The notes beneath the pieces are model-generated. The model made no database searches. It saw nothing but the letters and a program-made list of their open reading frames with translations, and had not been told where the DNA came from. A program made the position numbers and the translations under genes. Below, piece by piece: positions 52,921 to 61,144 of a stretch of 64,000 nucleotides of DNA. This DNA comes from Acidobacteriaceae bacterium (lineage in GTDB: Bacteria > Acidobacteriota > Terriglobia > Terriglobales > Acidobacteriaceae). Each line of letters opens with the position of its first letter. Position 1 is the stretch's first letter. The stretch covers positions 30,174-94,173 of the forward strand of contig JANYBT010000054.1 of NCBI GenBank assembly GCA_025360645.1, in the 5' to 3' direction.

Positions 52921-55503
52921 ATGTCTGATTTCTCAATTATCGGCAAACCGATCGCCATGGTGGATGCGGCGGGCAAGACCACAGGCGCCGGCAAATACAC
53001 GGACGATCTGAGCGTGGCGGGGATGCTCTACGGCAAGATCCTGCATTCCCCACATCCGCATGCACGCATCGTCAGAGTGGACACGAGTCGCGCGGCGAAG
53101 CTCCCCGGCGTGGTCGCAGTGGTAACAGGAAAAGATGCGCCCAATCCGTACGGCATTCTGCCCGTTGGACACGACGAACGCGCCATGGCCCTGGACAAAG
53201 TCCGCTATGTGGGCGACAACGTGGCTTGCGTGGCTGCTGAAACCGAGTTCATTGCCGAACAGGCTCTGGAATTGATTGACGTGGAATATGAAGTGCTGCC
53301 AGCTTACTTTGATCCTGAGGAGTCGATGAAAGCACAGAGCGACTTCATCCACGACAACAAGCCGCAGAACATCGAGAAGGACTATCACCACGTTTTTGGC
53401 GACCCGGATAAAGCTTTTACCGAAGCGGACTACGTGGCCGAGGCACGTTTTATCGCCCAGGAAGTGACCCACGCCGCCATGGAGCCGCATTCCACGCTGG
53501 CGTCGTTTGAGATCGATTCCCAAACCGGCAAGCCGGGCCGCCTGACTGTCTGGTCGTCCACGCAGGTGCCTTATTACCTGCAGCACAAGCTGTCGCTGGT
53601 TCTGGAAATGCCGATGTCGCAGATCCGGGTGATCAAGCCGCTGGTGGGAGGTGGTTTCGGCGGAAAGAGCGAAGTCATCCCGCTGGAAATCATTGCGGCG
53701 GTGGCAGCGCGAGCGGCCCAGAAGCCGGTGAAGATCACTTACACCCGCGAGGAAGTGTTTCTGGCGCATCGCGGACGTCCACGCACCATCGTGGATCTGA
53801 AAACGGGCGTCAAGAACGACGGCAGCATTACCGCGGTGAAAGCGCGCGTGATTCAGGACGGCGGCGCGTATTGCTCGTACGGCGTGGTCACGATTCTCTA
53901 CTCTGGCGCTCTGCTCGGCGCGCTCTACGATATCCCCAACATTCAGTATGACGGATACCGCGTACTGACCAATAAGCCGGTGTGCGGCGCGATGCGCGGA
54001 CATGGCACTGTCAACGTTCGCTTCGCGTTTGAGTCGCAGCTTGACGAGATCGCGCTGCAATTGAAGATGGACTCGGCGGAGATTCGCCGCCGGAATTTGC
54101 TCAAGGCGCCGTGTATCACCGTGAACGGCTTGCGGGTGCAGAGCTACGGGCTGCCGGAGTGCATTGCTCAGGTCGTGACCCGGTCCCAATGGAACGAGCG
54201 CAAGGGCAAGTTGCCCAAGAGCCGGGGACTGGGCATCGCATGCAGCCACTATGTCAGCGGCGCGGCGAATTCCATTATTCGTTCGGATATGCCGCACTCG
54301 ACCGTCAACATCAAGATCGATCGGGATGGAGGCATTGTAGTTTACACCGGAGCCTCCGACATCGGGCAAGGCTCCGACACCATGGTGGCACAGATCGCCG
54401 CGGAAGTGCTCGGCTGCTCCATGGCGCGTGTGAAGGTGATTGCCGCCGACACCGATCTCACGCCCATCGATATCGGATCCTACTCCAGCCGCGTAACTTT
54501 CATGAATGGCAACGCCACGCTCCGGGCCGCCCAGGATGTGAAGAAGCAGATTGCCACCGCAGCCGCCCGCAAAATGGACTGCACACTGGACGATTTGATC
54601 TTCCGCGACGATGTGGTGGTCAACAAACGCGCTCCCGTCGCGGCGACTCCAGCCAATGGGAGTCAGCCAACCGTTGTGCACGCGGAAGCCTCGGTGAGTG
54701 GTCGAGTGGAAGGCCAGATCCTGCGTGGTTCGCTGCAGCAGAAACGCAAGGACGAAGGACCCAAGGCGAGGCTGAGCTTCGAGGAAGCAGTAGTCGCTGC
54801 CATTGATTTTCACGGAGCTCTGAGCGGCACGGGCTCCTATGCGCCACCGCCGGAAGCTCGGGGCGGCAAGCACAAAGGCGCGGGGGTGGGTCCCTCGCCC
54901 GCCTACTCTTACTCCGCGCAAGTGGCCGAAGTCAGCGTGGACGAGGAGACCGGCGAAGTTACGGTTCACAAGGTCTGGGCGTCGCACGATTGCGGCCGCG
55001 CCCTCAATCCAACTTCGGTCGAAGGCCAGATCATCGGCTCCGTCTGGATGGGCATGGGCCAGGCCCTGACCGAAGAGATGGTATGGAAAGATGGCCTGCT
55101 GATGAATCCGGGCTTGCTGGAGTATCGCAGCCCGTCGTCGGTGGAGTCGCCGGTGGTGGAGGCGATCATCGTCGAGAGTGTGGACCCGGAAGGGCCCTTT
55201 GGGGCGAAAGAAGCGAGCGAGGGTTCTCTGGCCGCAACCATTCCCGCGATTGCGAATGCGATTTATGATGCCGTCGGAATCCGCCTGCGCGAGTCTCCTT
55301 TTACCCCAGAGCGTGTTCTCTCGGCTTTGCGCGCCAAGAAGAAGCAGAAGCACATCAATTTGACCGAAGGGGTTGATCCCACCGCGCCCACAACCTTCCG
55401 TGAGCATGGCGGATCGTTATGCTTCAAGGGCAAAGGCCCGGAACGCCACGCACTCGATCCGGCGCGGAGAGAAGCCCAAGTTGCAACAGGAGGTGCGGAT
55501 TGA
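52921..55503 (+). CDS. hcrA: 4-Hydroxybenzoyl-CoA reductase-type molybdopterin alpha subunit
   Basis: 860 residues, about 90 more than HcrA of Thauera. Mo-cofactor motifs are visible: VGGGFGGKSEVIPLE, VCGAMRGHGTVNVRFAFESQ, ASDIGQGSDTMVAQIAAEVL and the C-terminal GPFGAKEASEGSLAATIPAI with the active-site Glu. GTGSYAPPP and GAGVGPSPAYSYSAQVAEV match HcrA closely. Extra sequence is an Ala/Gln-rich insert around residues 572-615 and a ~50-residue tail after the domain end. HBCR reductively removes a para-hydroxyl from 4-hydroxybenzoyl-CoA to give benzoyl-CoA. Codon overlap with the next gene is four bases. Confidence 0.88.
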   Translation: MSDFSIIGKPIAMVDAAGKTTGAGKYTDDLSVAGMLYGKILHSPHPHARIVRVDTSRAAKLPGVVAVVTGKDAPNPYGILPVGHDERAMALDKVRYVGDNVACVAAETEFIAEQALELIDVEYEVLPAYFDPEESMKAQSDFIHDNKPQNIEKDYHHVFGDPDKAFTEADYVAEARFIAQEVTHAAMEPHSTLASFEIDSQTGKPGRLTVWSSTQVPYYLQHKLSLVLEMPMSQIRVIKPLVGGGFGGKSEVIPLEIIAAVAARAAQKPVKITYTREEVFLAHRGRPRTIVDLKTGVKNDGSITAVKARVIQDGGAYCSYGVVTILYSGALLGALYDIPNIQYDGYRVLTNKPVCGAMRGHGTVNVRFAFESQLDEIALQLKMDSAEIRRRNLLKAPCITVNGLRVQSYGLPECIAQVVTRSQWNERKGKLPKSRGLGIACSHYVSGAANSIIRSDMPHSTVNIKIDRDGGIVVYTGASDIGQGSDTMVAQIAAEVLGCSMARVKVIAADTDLTPIDIGSYSSRVTFMNGNATLRAAQDVKKQIATAAARKMDCTLDDLIFRDDVVVNKRAPVAATPANGSQPTVVHAEASVSGRVEGQILRGSLQQKRKDEGPKARLSFEEAVVAAIDFHGALSGTGSYAPPPEARGGKHKGAGVGPSPAYSYSAQVAEVSVDEETGEVTVHKVWASHDCGRALNPTSVEGQIIGSVWMGMGQALTEEMVWKDGLLMNPGLLEYRSPSSVESPVVEAIIVESVDPEGPFGAKEASEGSLAATIPAIANAIYDAVGIRLRESPFTPERVLSALRAKKKQKHINLTEGVDPTAPTTFREHGGSLCFKGKGPERHALDPARREAQVATGGAD

Positions 55504-56480
55504 GCCTGCCCGAATTCAAATTGTTGCGGCCCCGCACGGTTCGGGAGGCAGTGGATCTGCTAGCGCAGCACTCCGGCAATGTTCGTGTTCTCGCCGGCGG
55601 CACCGACCTGGTTCCCTCCATGCGACAGAAGCTGTTCGAGCCGCAGTATGTTGTCGACATTCGGCACATCAGCGTGCTCAACGGAATTTCGCCTCTTCGA
55701 GATGGGGCCGTTGAAATTGGCGCGCTCACCTCTCTCACCGCTATCGAGCGCTCGCCATACCTGCGCCAGCACTATTCCGTATTGAGTGAGGCGGCAGGCA
55801 CGGTGGCGTCGCCAGTCCTGCGCAACATGGGAACGATCGGTGGCAACATCTGCCTTGATACGCGCTGCTTGTGGTACAACCAGTCGCTGCAGTGGCGCAA
55901 GTCATGCGGCTTCTGCATCAAGAAAGATGGCGACCTCTGCCATGTGGCGCCGGGCGGAACCAAGTGTTGGGCGGCGTTCTCGGGCGACACTCCTCCGGCG
56001 CTGCTCTGCCTGAATGCTGACATCGAGATCGTCAGCGCAGCCGCAATCCGCAGAGTGGCGCTCGGTGAGTTCTACACCGGCGATGGCGTGGCCTACCGCA
56101 AGTTGCAGTCGGGCGAGCTGGTGACGCGAGTGTTCTTGCCCGCTGCATCTGCCGATTATCGGGGCGTCTATCGCAAGCTGCGAGTCCGCGGCTCGATTGA
56201 TTATCCGTTGGCCGGAGTGGCCGTGGTTCTAAAGCGGGCAAATGGTCACATCGCCGATGCACGAGTCGCTCTGACCGCAGTCAATCCCGCGCCATTGCTG
56301 GTCACGGGTGCAACCGCGGCACTCTTGGGCAATGTTTTGGATGAAGCGTTAGCAGAAGCTGTGGGAGACATGGCGGCAAAGACAGCGAAGCCACTCACGA
56401 CGTCGGCTTTGACGCCCGAATATCGTCGCGAGATGATCCGCGTGTTTACCAAACGCGCGCTGCTTGCTGCCGCAAACTAA
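55500..56480 (+). CDS. hcrB: 4-Hydroxybenzoyl-CoA reductase-type FAD/[4Fe-4S] beta subunit
   Basis: 326 residues. The FAD-binding segment VRVLAGGTDLVPSMRQK and RNMGTIGGNICLDTRCLWYN are those of xanthine-oxidase-family medium subunits. It also carries the HBCR-specific loop. C123, C139, C147 and C156 have spacings of 16, 8 and 9, the same as the [4Fe-4S] ligands recalled for Thauera HcrB (C122, C138, C146, C155). This feature separates it from CO dehydrogenase and xanthine dehydrogenase subunits. The start is a TTG at 55500 with AGGAGG six bases upstream, overlapping the alpha-subunit stop. Confidence 0.92.
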   Translation: MSLPEFKLLRPRTVREAVDLLAQHSGNVRVLAGGTDLVPSMRQKLFEPQYVVDIRHISVLNGISPLRDGAVEIGALTSLTAIERSPYLRQHYSVLSEAAGTVASPVLRNMGTIGGNICLDTRCLWYNQSLQWRKSCGFCIKKDGDLCHVAPGGTKCWAAFSGDTPPALLCLNADIEIVSAAAIRRVALGEFYTGDGVAYRKLQSGELVTRVFLPAASADYRGVYRKLRVRGSIDYPLAGVAVVLKRANGHIADARVALTAVNPAPLLVTGATAALLGNVLDEALAEAVGDMAAKTAKPLTTSALTPEYRREMIRVFTKRALLAAAN

Positions 56481-56506
56481 CCACATTCGTTGGAACGGGG
56501 AATCGC

Positions 56507-57349
56507 TTGATCACTGATTGCCACATCCACATCCAGCCCATCGAAATGTTCAAGCCGCACGCGCTTGAGCTGATGAAGAAGAATCGGCCGAACTTCGATC
56601 AGATCGTCGAATTCTGCCGGTCGCCTCAGGCCTTCCTGCGACACCTGGACCACTGCGGCATTGACCGCGCCGTGCTCATCAACTACGTGGCCCCTGAGGT
56701 CATCGGGTTCACTTCTGGCGTCAACCAGTTTGTGGCCGACTACACCAGGCATAACCCGCAGCGCCTGATCTCCTGCGGCAGTTTGCACCCGCGGCATACC
56801 TCCAATATCTTGGCGGACGTGGAGCAAATTCTCCGCCTCGGCATTCGGATGATCAAAATCCATCCTCCGCATCAGCTCTTGTTTCCCAATGACTACCTGA
56901 ATGGGGTCAAAGAGTTGGAGATCATCTACCGCGCGGCAGAAGCCAACGCTATCCCAGTGATGTTCCACACCGGCACGTCGATCTTCCCCGGCGCGCGCAA
57001 CAAGTATGGGGATCCCATCTACATTGACGATGTTGCGGTGGATTTTCCCAAGCTGAAGATATTGCTGGCCCACGGCGGCCGTCCGCTCTGGATGCAGACC
57101 GCATTTTTCCTGATCCGCCGCCATCCCAACGTGTTTCTTGATATCAGCGGCATTCCGCCCAAGACGCTGCTCAAGTATTTCCCGCGCCTCGAAGAGATCG
57201 CCGCCAAGACGCTGTTTGGCACCGACTGGCCCGGTCCGGGCGTGCCTGACATCAAGAAGAATCTCGATGACTTCCTTGCGCTTCCCATCAGCGCAGAAAT
57301 GCGCCAACAAATTCTGAGCAAGACTGCGCTCAGAATTTGGCCAGCCTAG
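56507..57349 (+). CDS. Amidohydrolase-2 family metal-dependent hydrolase/decarboxylase
   Basis: 280 residues. The TIM-barrel starts ITDCHIHIQPIEMF (H-x-H metal motif), with IKIHPPHQLLFPND, VMFHTGTSIFPGARNKYGDP, LLAHGGRPLWM and the metal Asp in LFGTDWPGPG. Relatives include ACMSD and gamma-resorcylate decarboxylases and ring-fission hydrolases. The start is a TTG at 56507 with GGGGA upstream. It is the last gene of the cluster. It could decarboxylate or hydrolyse an aromatic intermediate before HBCR; the substrate is not readable. Confidence 0.85.
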   Translation: MITDCHIHIQPIEMFKPHALELMKKNRPNFDQIVEFCRSPQAFLRHLDHCGIDRAVLINYVAPEVIGFTSGVNQFVADYTRHNPQRLISCGSLHPRHTSNILADVEQILRLGIRMIKIHPPHQLLFPNDYLNGVKELEIIYRAAEANAIPVMFHTGTSIFPGARNKYGDPIYIDDVAVDFPKLKILLAHGGRPLWMQTAFFLIRRHPNVFLDISGIPPKTLLKYFPRLEEIAAKTLFGTDWPGPGVPDIKKNLDDFLALPISAEMRQQILSKTALRIWPA

Positions 57350-57373
57350 GAGCGCGAGATCGGACCAGGCGCA

Positions 57374-57398
57374 TAAAAAGGCCCGCCTCAGCGGGCCT
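57374..57398 (-). terminator. Rho-independent terminator of the S46 peptidase gene
   Basis: On the minus strand AGGCCCGC, loop TGAG and GCGGGCCT form an 8-bp GC-rich stem followed by five T. It lies about 55 bases after the peptidase stop codon, in the gap between convergent genes. Confidence 0.8.
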
Positions 57399-57454
57399 GG
57401 AATTCAGAATCTAGAATTCAGAGTCTGGAATTCAGAGCTGGAACTCAGAGGCTA
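57399..57454. repeat. Four degenerate tandem repeats of about 14 bases
   Basis: GGAATTCAGAATCTA, GAATTCAGAGTCT, GGAATTCAGAGCT and GGAACTCAGAGGCTA follow each other between the terminator and the stop codon of the S46 peptidase gene; the last copy contains that stop. Units share G-A-A-T/C-T-C-A-G-A. Likely slippage expansion. Confidence 0.65.
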
Positions 57455-59581
57455 GTGGGCCATGGCTGCTTCCTTTTTTCCCTTCGAGTCCTTCTTGCCC
57501 TTCGTCGCTGCGCCGGTTTTCGCTCCCGTCAATTCGTCGGCCAGTGCATTGGCGCCATAGATGTTGCGTAGGGCTTCGATGATCCCCCGCGAATCCACAT
57601 GCACCGCGCGACCGATCTTGTCTTCGTAAACAAAGTTCCAGGGTAGCGACTGAATATTGCCGTCAAAAATAATTCCCACTACTTCGCCTGCCTTGTTCAC
57701 CGTGGGACTGCCCGAGTTCCCGCCGATGATGTCGGCAGTGGACACATAGTTCAGCGCGGTGGCCAGCTTCAATTTCGCTTTCGAAGCCACCCAGCTCGCG
57801 GGTAGTTGGTAGGGGGGCTTGTTGTCGTGCTCCGCTGCATGTTGAAAGGCGCCGCCCATGGTGGTGAAGTAAGAAAGTTCCTTGCCATTTTCCTTGAAGC
57901 CCCTGATCGCACCGTAGCTCAGGCGCAGCGTGAATGTGGCATCGGGAGGTTGAGTGAAGCCGCTCACCGCAAATCGGGCACGGGCGATAGCCGCTCCATT
58001 GCGGCGCTCGATTGAATCTACCTGGTCTTCATATTGTTTCCGTGCCGCGCGGGCATCCGGATCGATGCTGCGCATCAGCACAATGAGAGGATCGGAGCTG
58101 GCTGCGATCGCCGCCGCTCCCCCCTCGTACAATTGCTTGCGTACTGCCACGTCATCCAGTTTGGTGTTGGCGATGTAGTCTCGTGCCGCGTCTGCTGGTG
58201 ACTTGCCGTTCAGCGATAGCTTCACATTCGCGTCGTCGTTACCCAGCGCCTGCTGCATCTGGCTTAGAGAATCGGCTAGCACCAGGGTCTCGAGGTTCTT
58301 GTAGACCGGCGCGGTGGAAAACAATTGCTGCTCCAGCGAGGAGAGGCCGGAATCGCGGAATTCGCGCATCCGCTGCTCATTTGGTTTGGCTTTCTCTGCG
58401 GCCGCTCGCACCAATATTCGCGCGGTGTCAGCTAGGTCAGAATTGTAGCCGCGCATTCTTTCGAGGTAGCTGAGGTTGTTGTAGGTTGCGCGATAAGTTT
58501 TCATGGCGCCCGCAATCTCTTCCCACGGGTCGGCGGCTTGAGGGTTCTTGGCCTTGAATTCCTTGCGCAGCGTGTCTTCGTCGGCTTTCTTTTTGTCGAG
58601 CAGGGACTGGTCGCGCAAACCGCCTTCGAACCCGGTAATCGCCTTGAACGAATTTTCGTAGCCGAAGATTTCTTCTTTGGCGATGCGGGCATTTTCTTCG
58701 CCTTGCGAGCTGAAGTCCTTCAGCAATGCAATGCGATGTTGGTAAGTTTCAAGCCGCGAGGGGTAGTCCACATCACGCAGAAACTCCAACTGTGCTACCG
58801 TGCGCAGACGCCCCGTGTTTCCCGGATGCCCGGAAACAAAGATCAGGTCGCCGTCCTTTACCCCGGTACGCGACCACTTCAAGAAATGCTCCAGGTGGAC
58901 CGGCTTGTCGTTCTCATAGATGCGGAAGAACGTGATGTCCAAGTCGTACCGGGGATAGGTGAAATTGTCCGGGTCGCCGCCAAAAAACGCAGCATCGAAT
59001 TCCGGCGCAAAGACCAGGCGCACGTCGGTATACTTTTTGTACTTGTAGAGGTGAAACACCGAGCCGGAATAGAGCGACACGACGTCGCAGCGCTGGCCGC
59101 TAGCGGTCGTGCATTCTTTTTCGATTCCGGACATGATCGCGCGCTGGGCCTGGCCCTGTTCCGCCACCGACATCTCCGTTTTCACCGCAGTGTTGACTTT
59201 GGCAGTGACGTCCTCAATGCCCATCAAGACGTTGAGCTCCAGGTCGGGACACTTCGCCTCGTCGGTTTCCGTCTTGGCATAGAACCCGGTCTTGATGTGG
59301 TCCTGCCCGCCAGTGGACACTTTCTGAATGCAGTTCGCCCCCACGTGATGATTGGTGAAAGCCAGGCCATCCGCCGAGACAAAAGATCCAGATCCGCCGT
59401 TGTTGAATCGTACGGACGACTGGCGCACGTGATCCAGCCAAGCCTGCGTCGGCTCATACCCGTACTTTGCTTTGACCCGGTCTTTCGGGAAGGCATTGTA
59501 GAGCCACATACCCTCGTCGGCAAAGGCAAGCGAGGCGGTGAATGCCAGTAGAATGGCGAATGATCCTATTTGTTTTTTCAT
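57452..59581 (-). CDS. S46-family dipeptidyl peptidase (DPP7/DPP11-like)
   Basis: 709 residues with a signal peptide (IGSFAILLAFTASLAFA). DEGMWLYNAFPKDRVKAKYG is the typical mature N-terminus. The chymotrypsin-like double barrel carries His79 in GLAFTNHHVGANC, an Asp in YPRYDLDITFF and Ser623 in IIGGNSGSPTV. The helical domain characteristic of S46 lies between. It releases dipeptides from the N-terminus of peptides in the periplasm. The C-terminus ends in a Lys/Ala-rich tail (GKKDSKGKKEAAMAH). GGAGAAAAC precedes the ATG. Confidence 0.93.
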   Translation of the reverse strand: MKKQIGSFAILLAFTASLAFADEGMWLYNAFPKDRVKAKYGYEPTQAWLDHVRQSSVRFNNGGSGSFVSADGLAFTNHHVGANCIQKVSTGGQDHIKTGFYAKTETDEAKCPDLELNVLMGIEDVTAKVNTAVKTEMSVAEQGQAQRAIMSGIEKECTTASGQRCDVVSLYSGSVFHLYKYKKYTDVRLVFAPEFDAAFFGGDPDNFTYPRYDLDITFFRIYENDKPVHLEHFLKWSRTGVKDGDLIFVSGHPGNTGRLRTVAQLEFLRDVDYPSRLETYQHRIALLKDFSSQGEENARIAKEEIFGYENSFKAITGFEGGLRDQSLLDKKKADEDTLRKEFKAKNPQAADPWEEIAGAMKTYRATYNNLSYLERMRGYNSDLADTARILVRAAAEKAKPNEQRMREFRDSGLSSLEQQLFSTAPVYKNLETLVLADSLSQMQQALGNDDANVKLSLNGKSPADAARDYIANTKLDDVAVRKQLYEGGAAAIAASSDPLIVLMRSIDPDARAARKQYEDQVDSIERRNGAAIARARFAVSGFTQPPDATFTLRLSYGAIRGFKENGKELSYFTTMGGAFQHAAEHDNKPPYQLPASWVASKAKLKLATALNYVSTADIIGGNSGSPTVNKAGEVVGIIFDGNIQSLPWNFVYEDKIGRAVHVDSRGIIEALRNIYGANALADELTGAKTGAATKGKKDSKGKKEAAMAH

Positions 59582-59796
59582 GTTTTCTCCATATTGGAAG
59601 AAGTGGTGGTTGCTTCAGACGTTGAAAAGAAGGTTTAAACAACCCTTAATATACGCCCTCCAGCAGCGCCCAGCCAAACGGTACCTCTCCCTTCGGGTGG
59701 AAAGTTCTCCCGATTTGGCGTATAAAAAGAGGTTGTGGCTCCTGCGATTTCCCTCGGGGCGGCAATCACTTCATAACCCAGTTTTTGTGAGGAAAA

Positions 59797-60939
59797 ATGT
59801 CCACCGCAACCACAGCGCCGGCTTCTAAGGGTCTCGAGGGAGTAGTCGCTACCACCTCTTCCATCTGTTACATCGACGGGGATCTAGGCATCCTGGCTTA
59901 TCGCGGCATTGATATTCACGAACTGGCCGACCACTCCACTTTCGAGGAAACTTGCTATCTGCTGTGGTTCGGCCGCCTTCCGAATGCCCACGAATTGCGA
60001 GATTTGCGCGACCGTATGGCGGAAGAGCGGAAACTGGACGCTTCCATCATCAACCTGCTGCACATGGTGCCCCGGCATGCCCTGCCCATGGACGTGCTGC
60101 GCACTGCGGTTTCGGCTTTGTCATTCTACGATCCGGAATTTCAAAAGAACGACCACGACGCCAACGTGCACAAGGCCATCCGCTTGACCTCGCAAATCGC
60201 GATGATCGTCGCGGCTTATGATCGCATTCGCAAAGACAAGCCGGTGGTCGAGCCCGATCGAGCCCTGTCTCATGCAGCCAACTTCCTGCTCATGCTCAAT
60301 GGCGAGGCGCCTTCCCATACTGCTGAGCGCGCACTGGATATTGCCCTCATTCTCCATGCCGACCACGAACTGAATGCCTCCACCTTTGCGGCCCGGGTGA
60401 CGGCGGCCACCCTGTCTGACATGCACTCGGCTGTGACCTCGGCCATCGGAGCGCTCAAGGGTCCACTGCACGGTGGCGCTAATGAGGCCGTCTTCAAGAT
60501 TCTGGAGGCCATTGATGCTTCCGGCGCGGATCCGGTTGAATACGCCAAAGGCATGTTGGCTCAGAAGAAGAAGATTCCAGGCTTCGGCCATCGCGTCTAT
60601 CACACCGAAGATCCGCGCGCCACCCATCTCCGCAAGATGTCGCGCGACTTGGGCAACTCCAGCGGAAATCCCAAGTGGTTTGATTTCTCTTTTAAAATCG
60701 AAGAGTTTGTGAAATCTGACAAGAAGCTGAACGCGAACGTCGACTTCTATTCGGCCTCCACTTACCACACCCTGGGCATTGACGTGGACCTGTTCACTCC
60801 GATCTTTGCCGTGTCGCGCATCAGCGGCTGGACGGCTCACATCATTGAGCAACTCGACGACAACCGCCTGATCCGCCCTCGCGCCGATTACCTGGGGCCG
60901 GTTTATCCCGCGCCGTACATTCCGATGGAGAAGCGGTAA
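59797..60939 (+). CDS. gltA: Citrate synthase (type II short form/methylcitrate synthase-like)
   Basis: 380 residues, the short form. GLEGVVATTSSICYIDGDLG, IDIHELADHSTFEETCYLLW, LHADHELNASTFAARVTAAT, GALKGPLHGGANEAVFKILE and the substrate-binding IPGFGHRVYHTEDPRATHLR are diagnostic, with DVDLFTPIFAVSRISGWTAH near the C-terminus. It condenses acetyl-CoA (or propionyl-CoA in methylcitrate synthases) with oxaloacetate. The two activities cannot be separated by motif alone. GAGGA precedes the ATG; the 215-base upstream gap probably holds its promoter. Confidence 0.93.
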   Translation: MSTATTAPASKGLEGVVATTSSICYIDGDLGILAYRGIDIHELADHSTFEETCYLLWFGRLPNAHELRDLRDRMAEERKLDASIINLLHMVPRHALPMDVLRTAVSALSFYDPEFQKNDHDANVHKAIRLTSQIAMIVAAYDRIRKDKPVVEPDRALSHAANFLLMLNGEAPSHTAERALDIALILHADHELNASTFAARVTAATLSDMHSAVTSAIGALKGPLHGGANEAVFKILEAIDASGADPVEYAKGMLAQKKKIPGFGHRVYHTEDPRATHLRKMSRDLGNSSGNPKWFDFSFKIEEFVKSDKKLNANVDFYSASTYHTLGIDVDLFTPIFAVSRISGWTAHIIEQLDDNRLIRPRADYLGPVYPAPYIPMEKR

Positions 60940-61144
60940 AGCGGATCACCCACGGAATCGCTTGCCATGGACTCAGCCCTTGTGGCACGATAGCGCGTAG
61001 CATCGTGGTGCCGCCCATGCCCACCACCATCCGAGCTGAGTTGCCCTGCCCCGCCCCGCTGAGCTCCTAAGCAGCTGCGGAGCGGGCGAAAACAGCTCCT
61101 GCGCCTTCTTCTCCTTGTCGGCATCAGTACAATAGAGATAGATC

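Noticed and set aside
52933..55407. Minus-strand open frame of 824 codons
   Set aside because: Antisense shadow of the hcrA-type gene in GC-rich DNA. It has a His/Arg-rich composition without domains, while the plus strand has full Mo-enzyme motifs.
52429..56480. Carbon monoxide or xanthine dehydrogenase
   Set aside because: The beta subunit has the HBCR-specific four-Cys loop, and the alpha subunit matches HcrA segments such as GTGSYAPPP. CoxL-type active-site sequence is not seen.
57399..57454. CRISPR-like repeat array
   Set aside because: Units are only about 14 bases, degenerate and directly adjacent without spacers; no cas genes are near.
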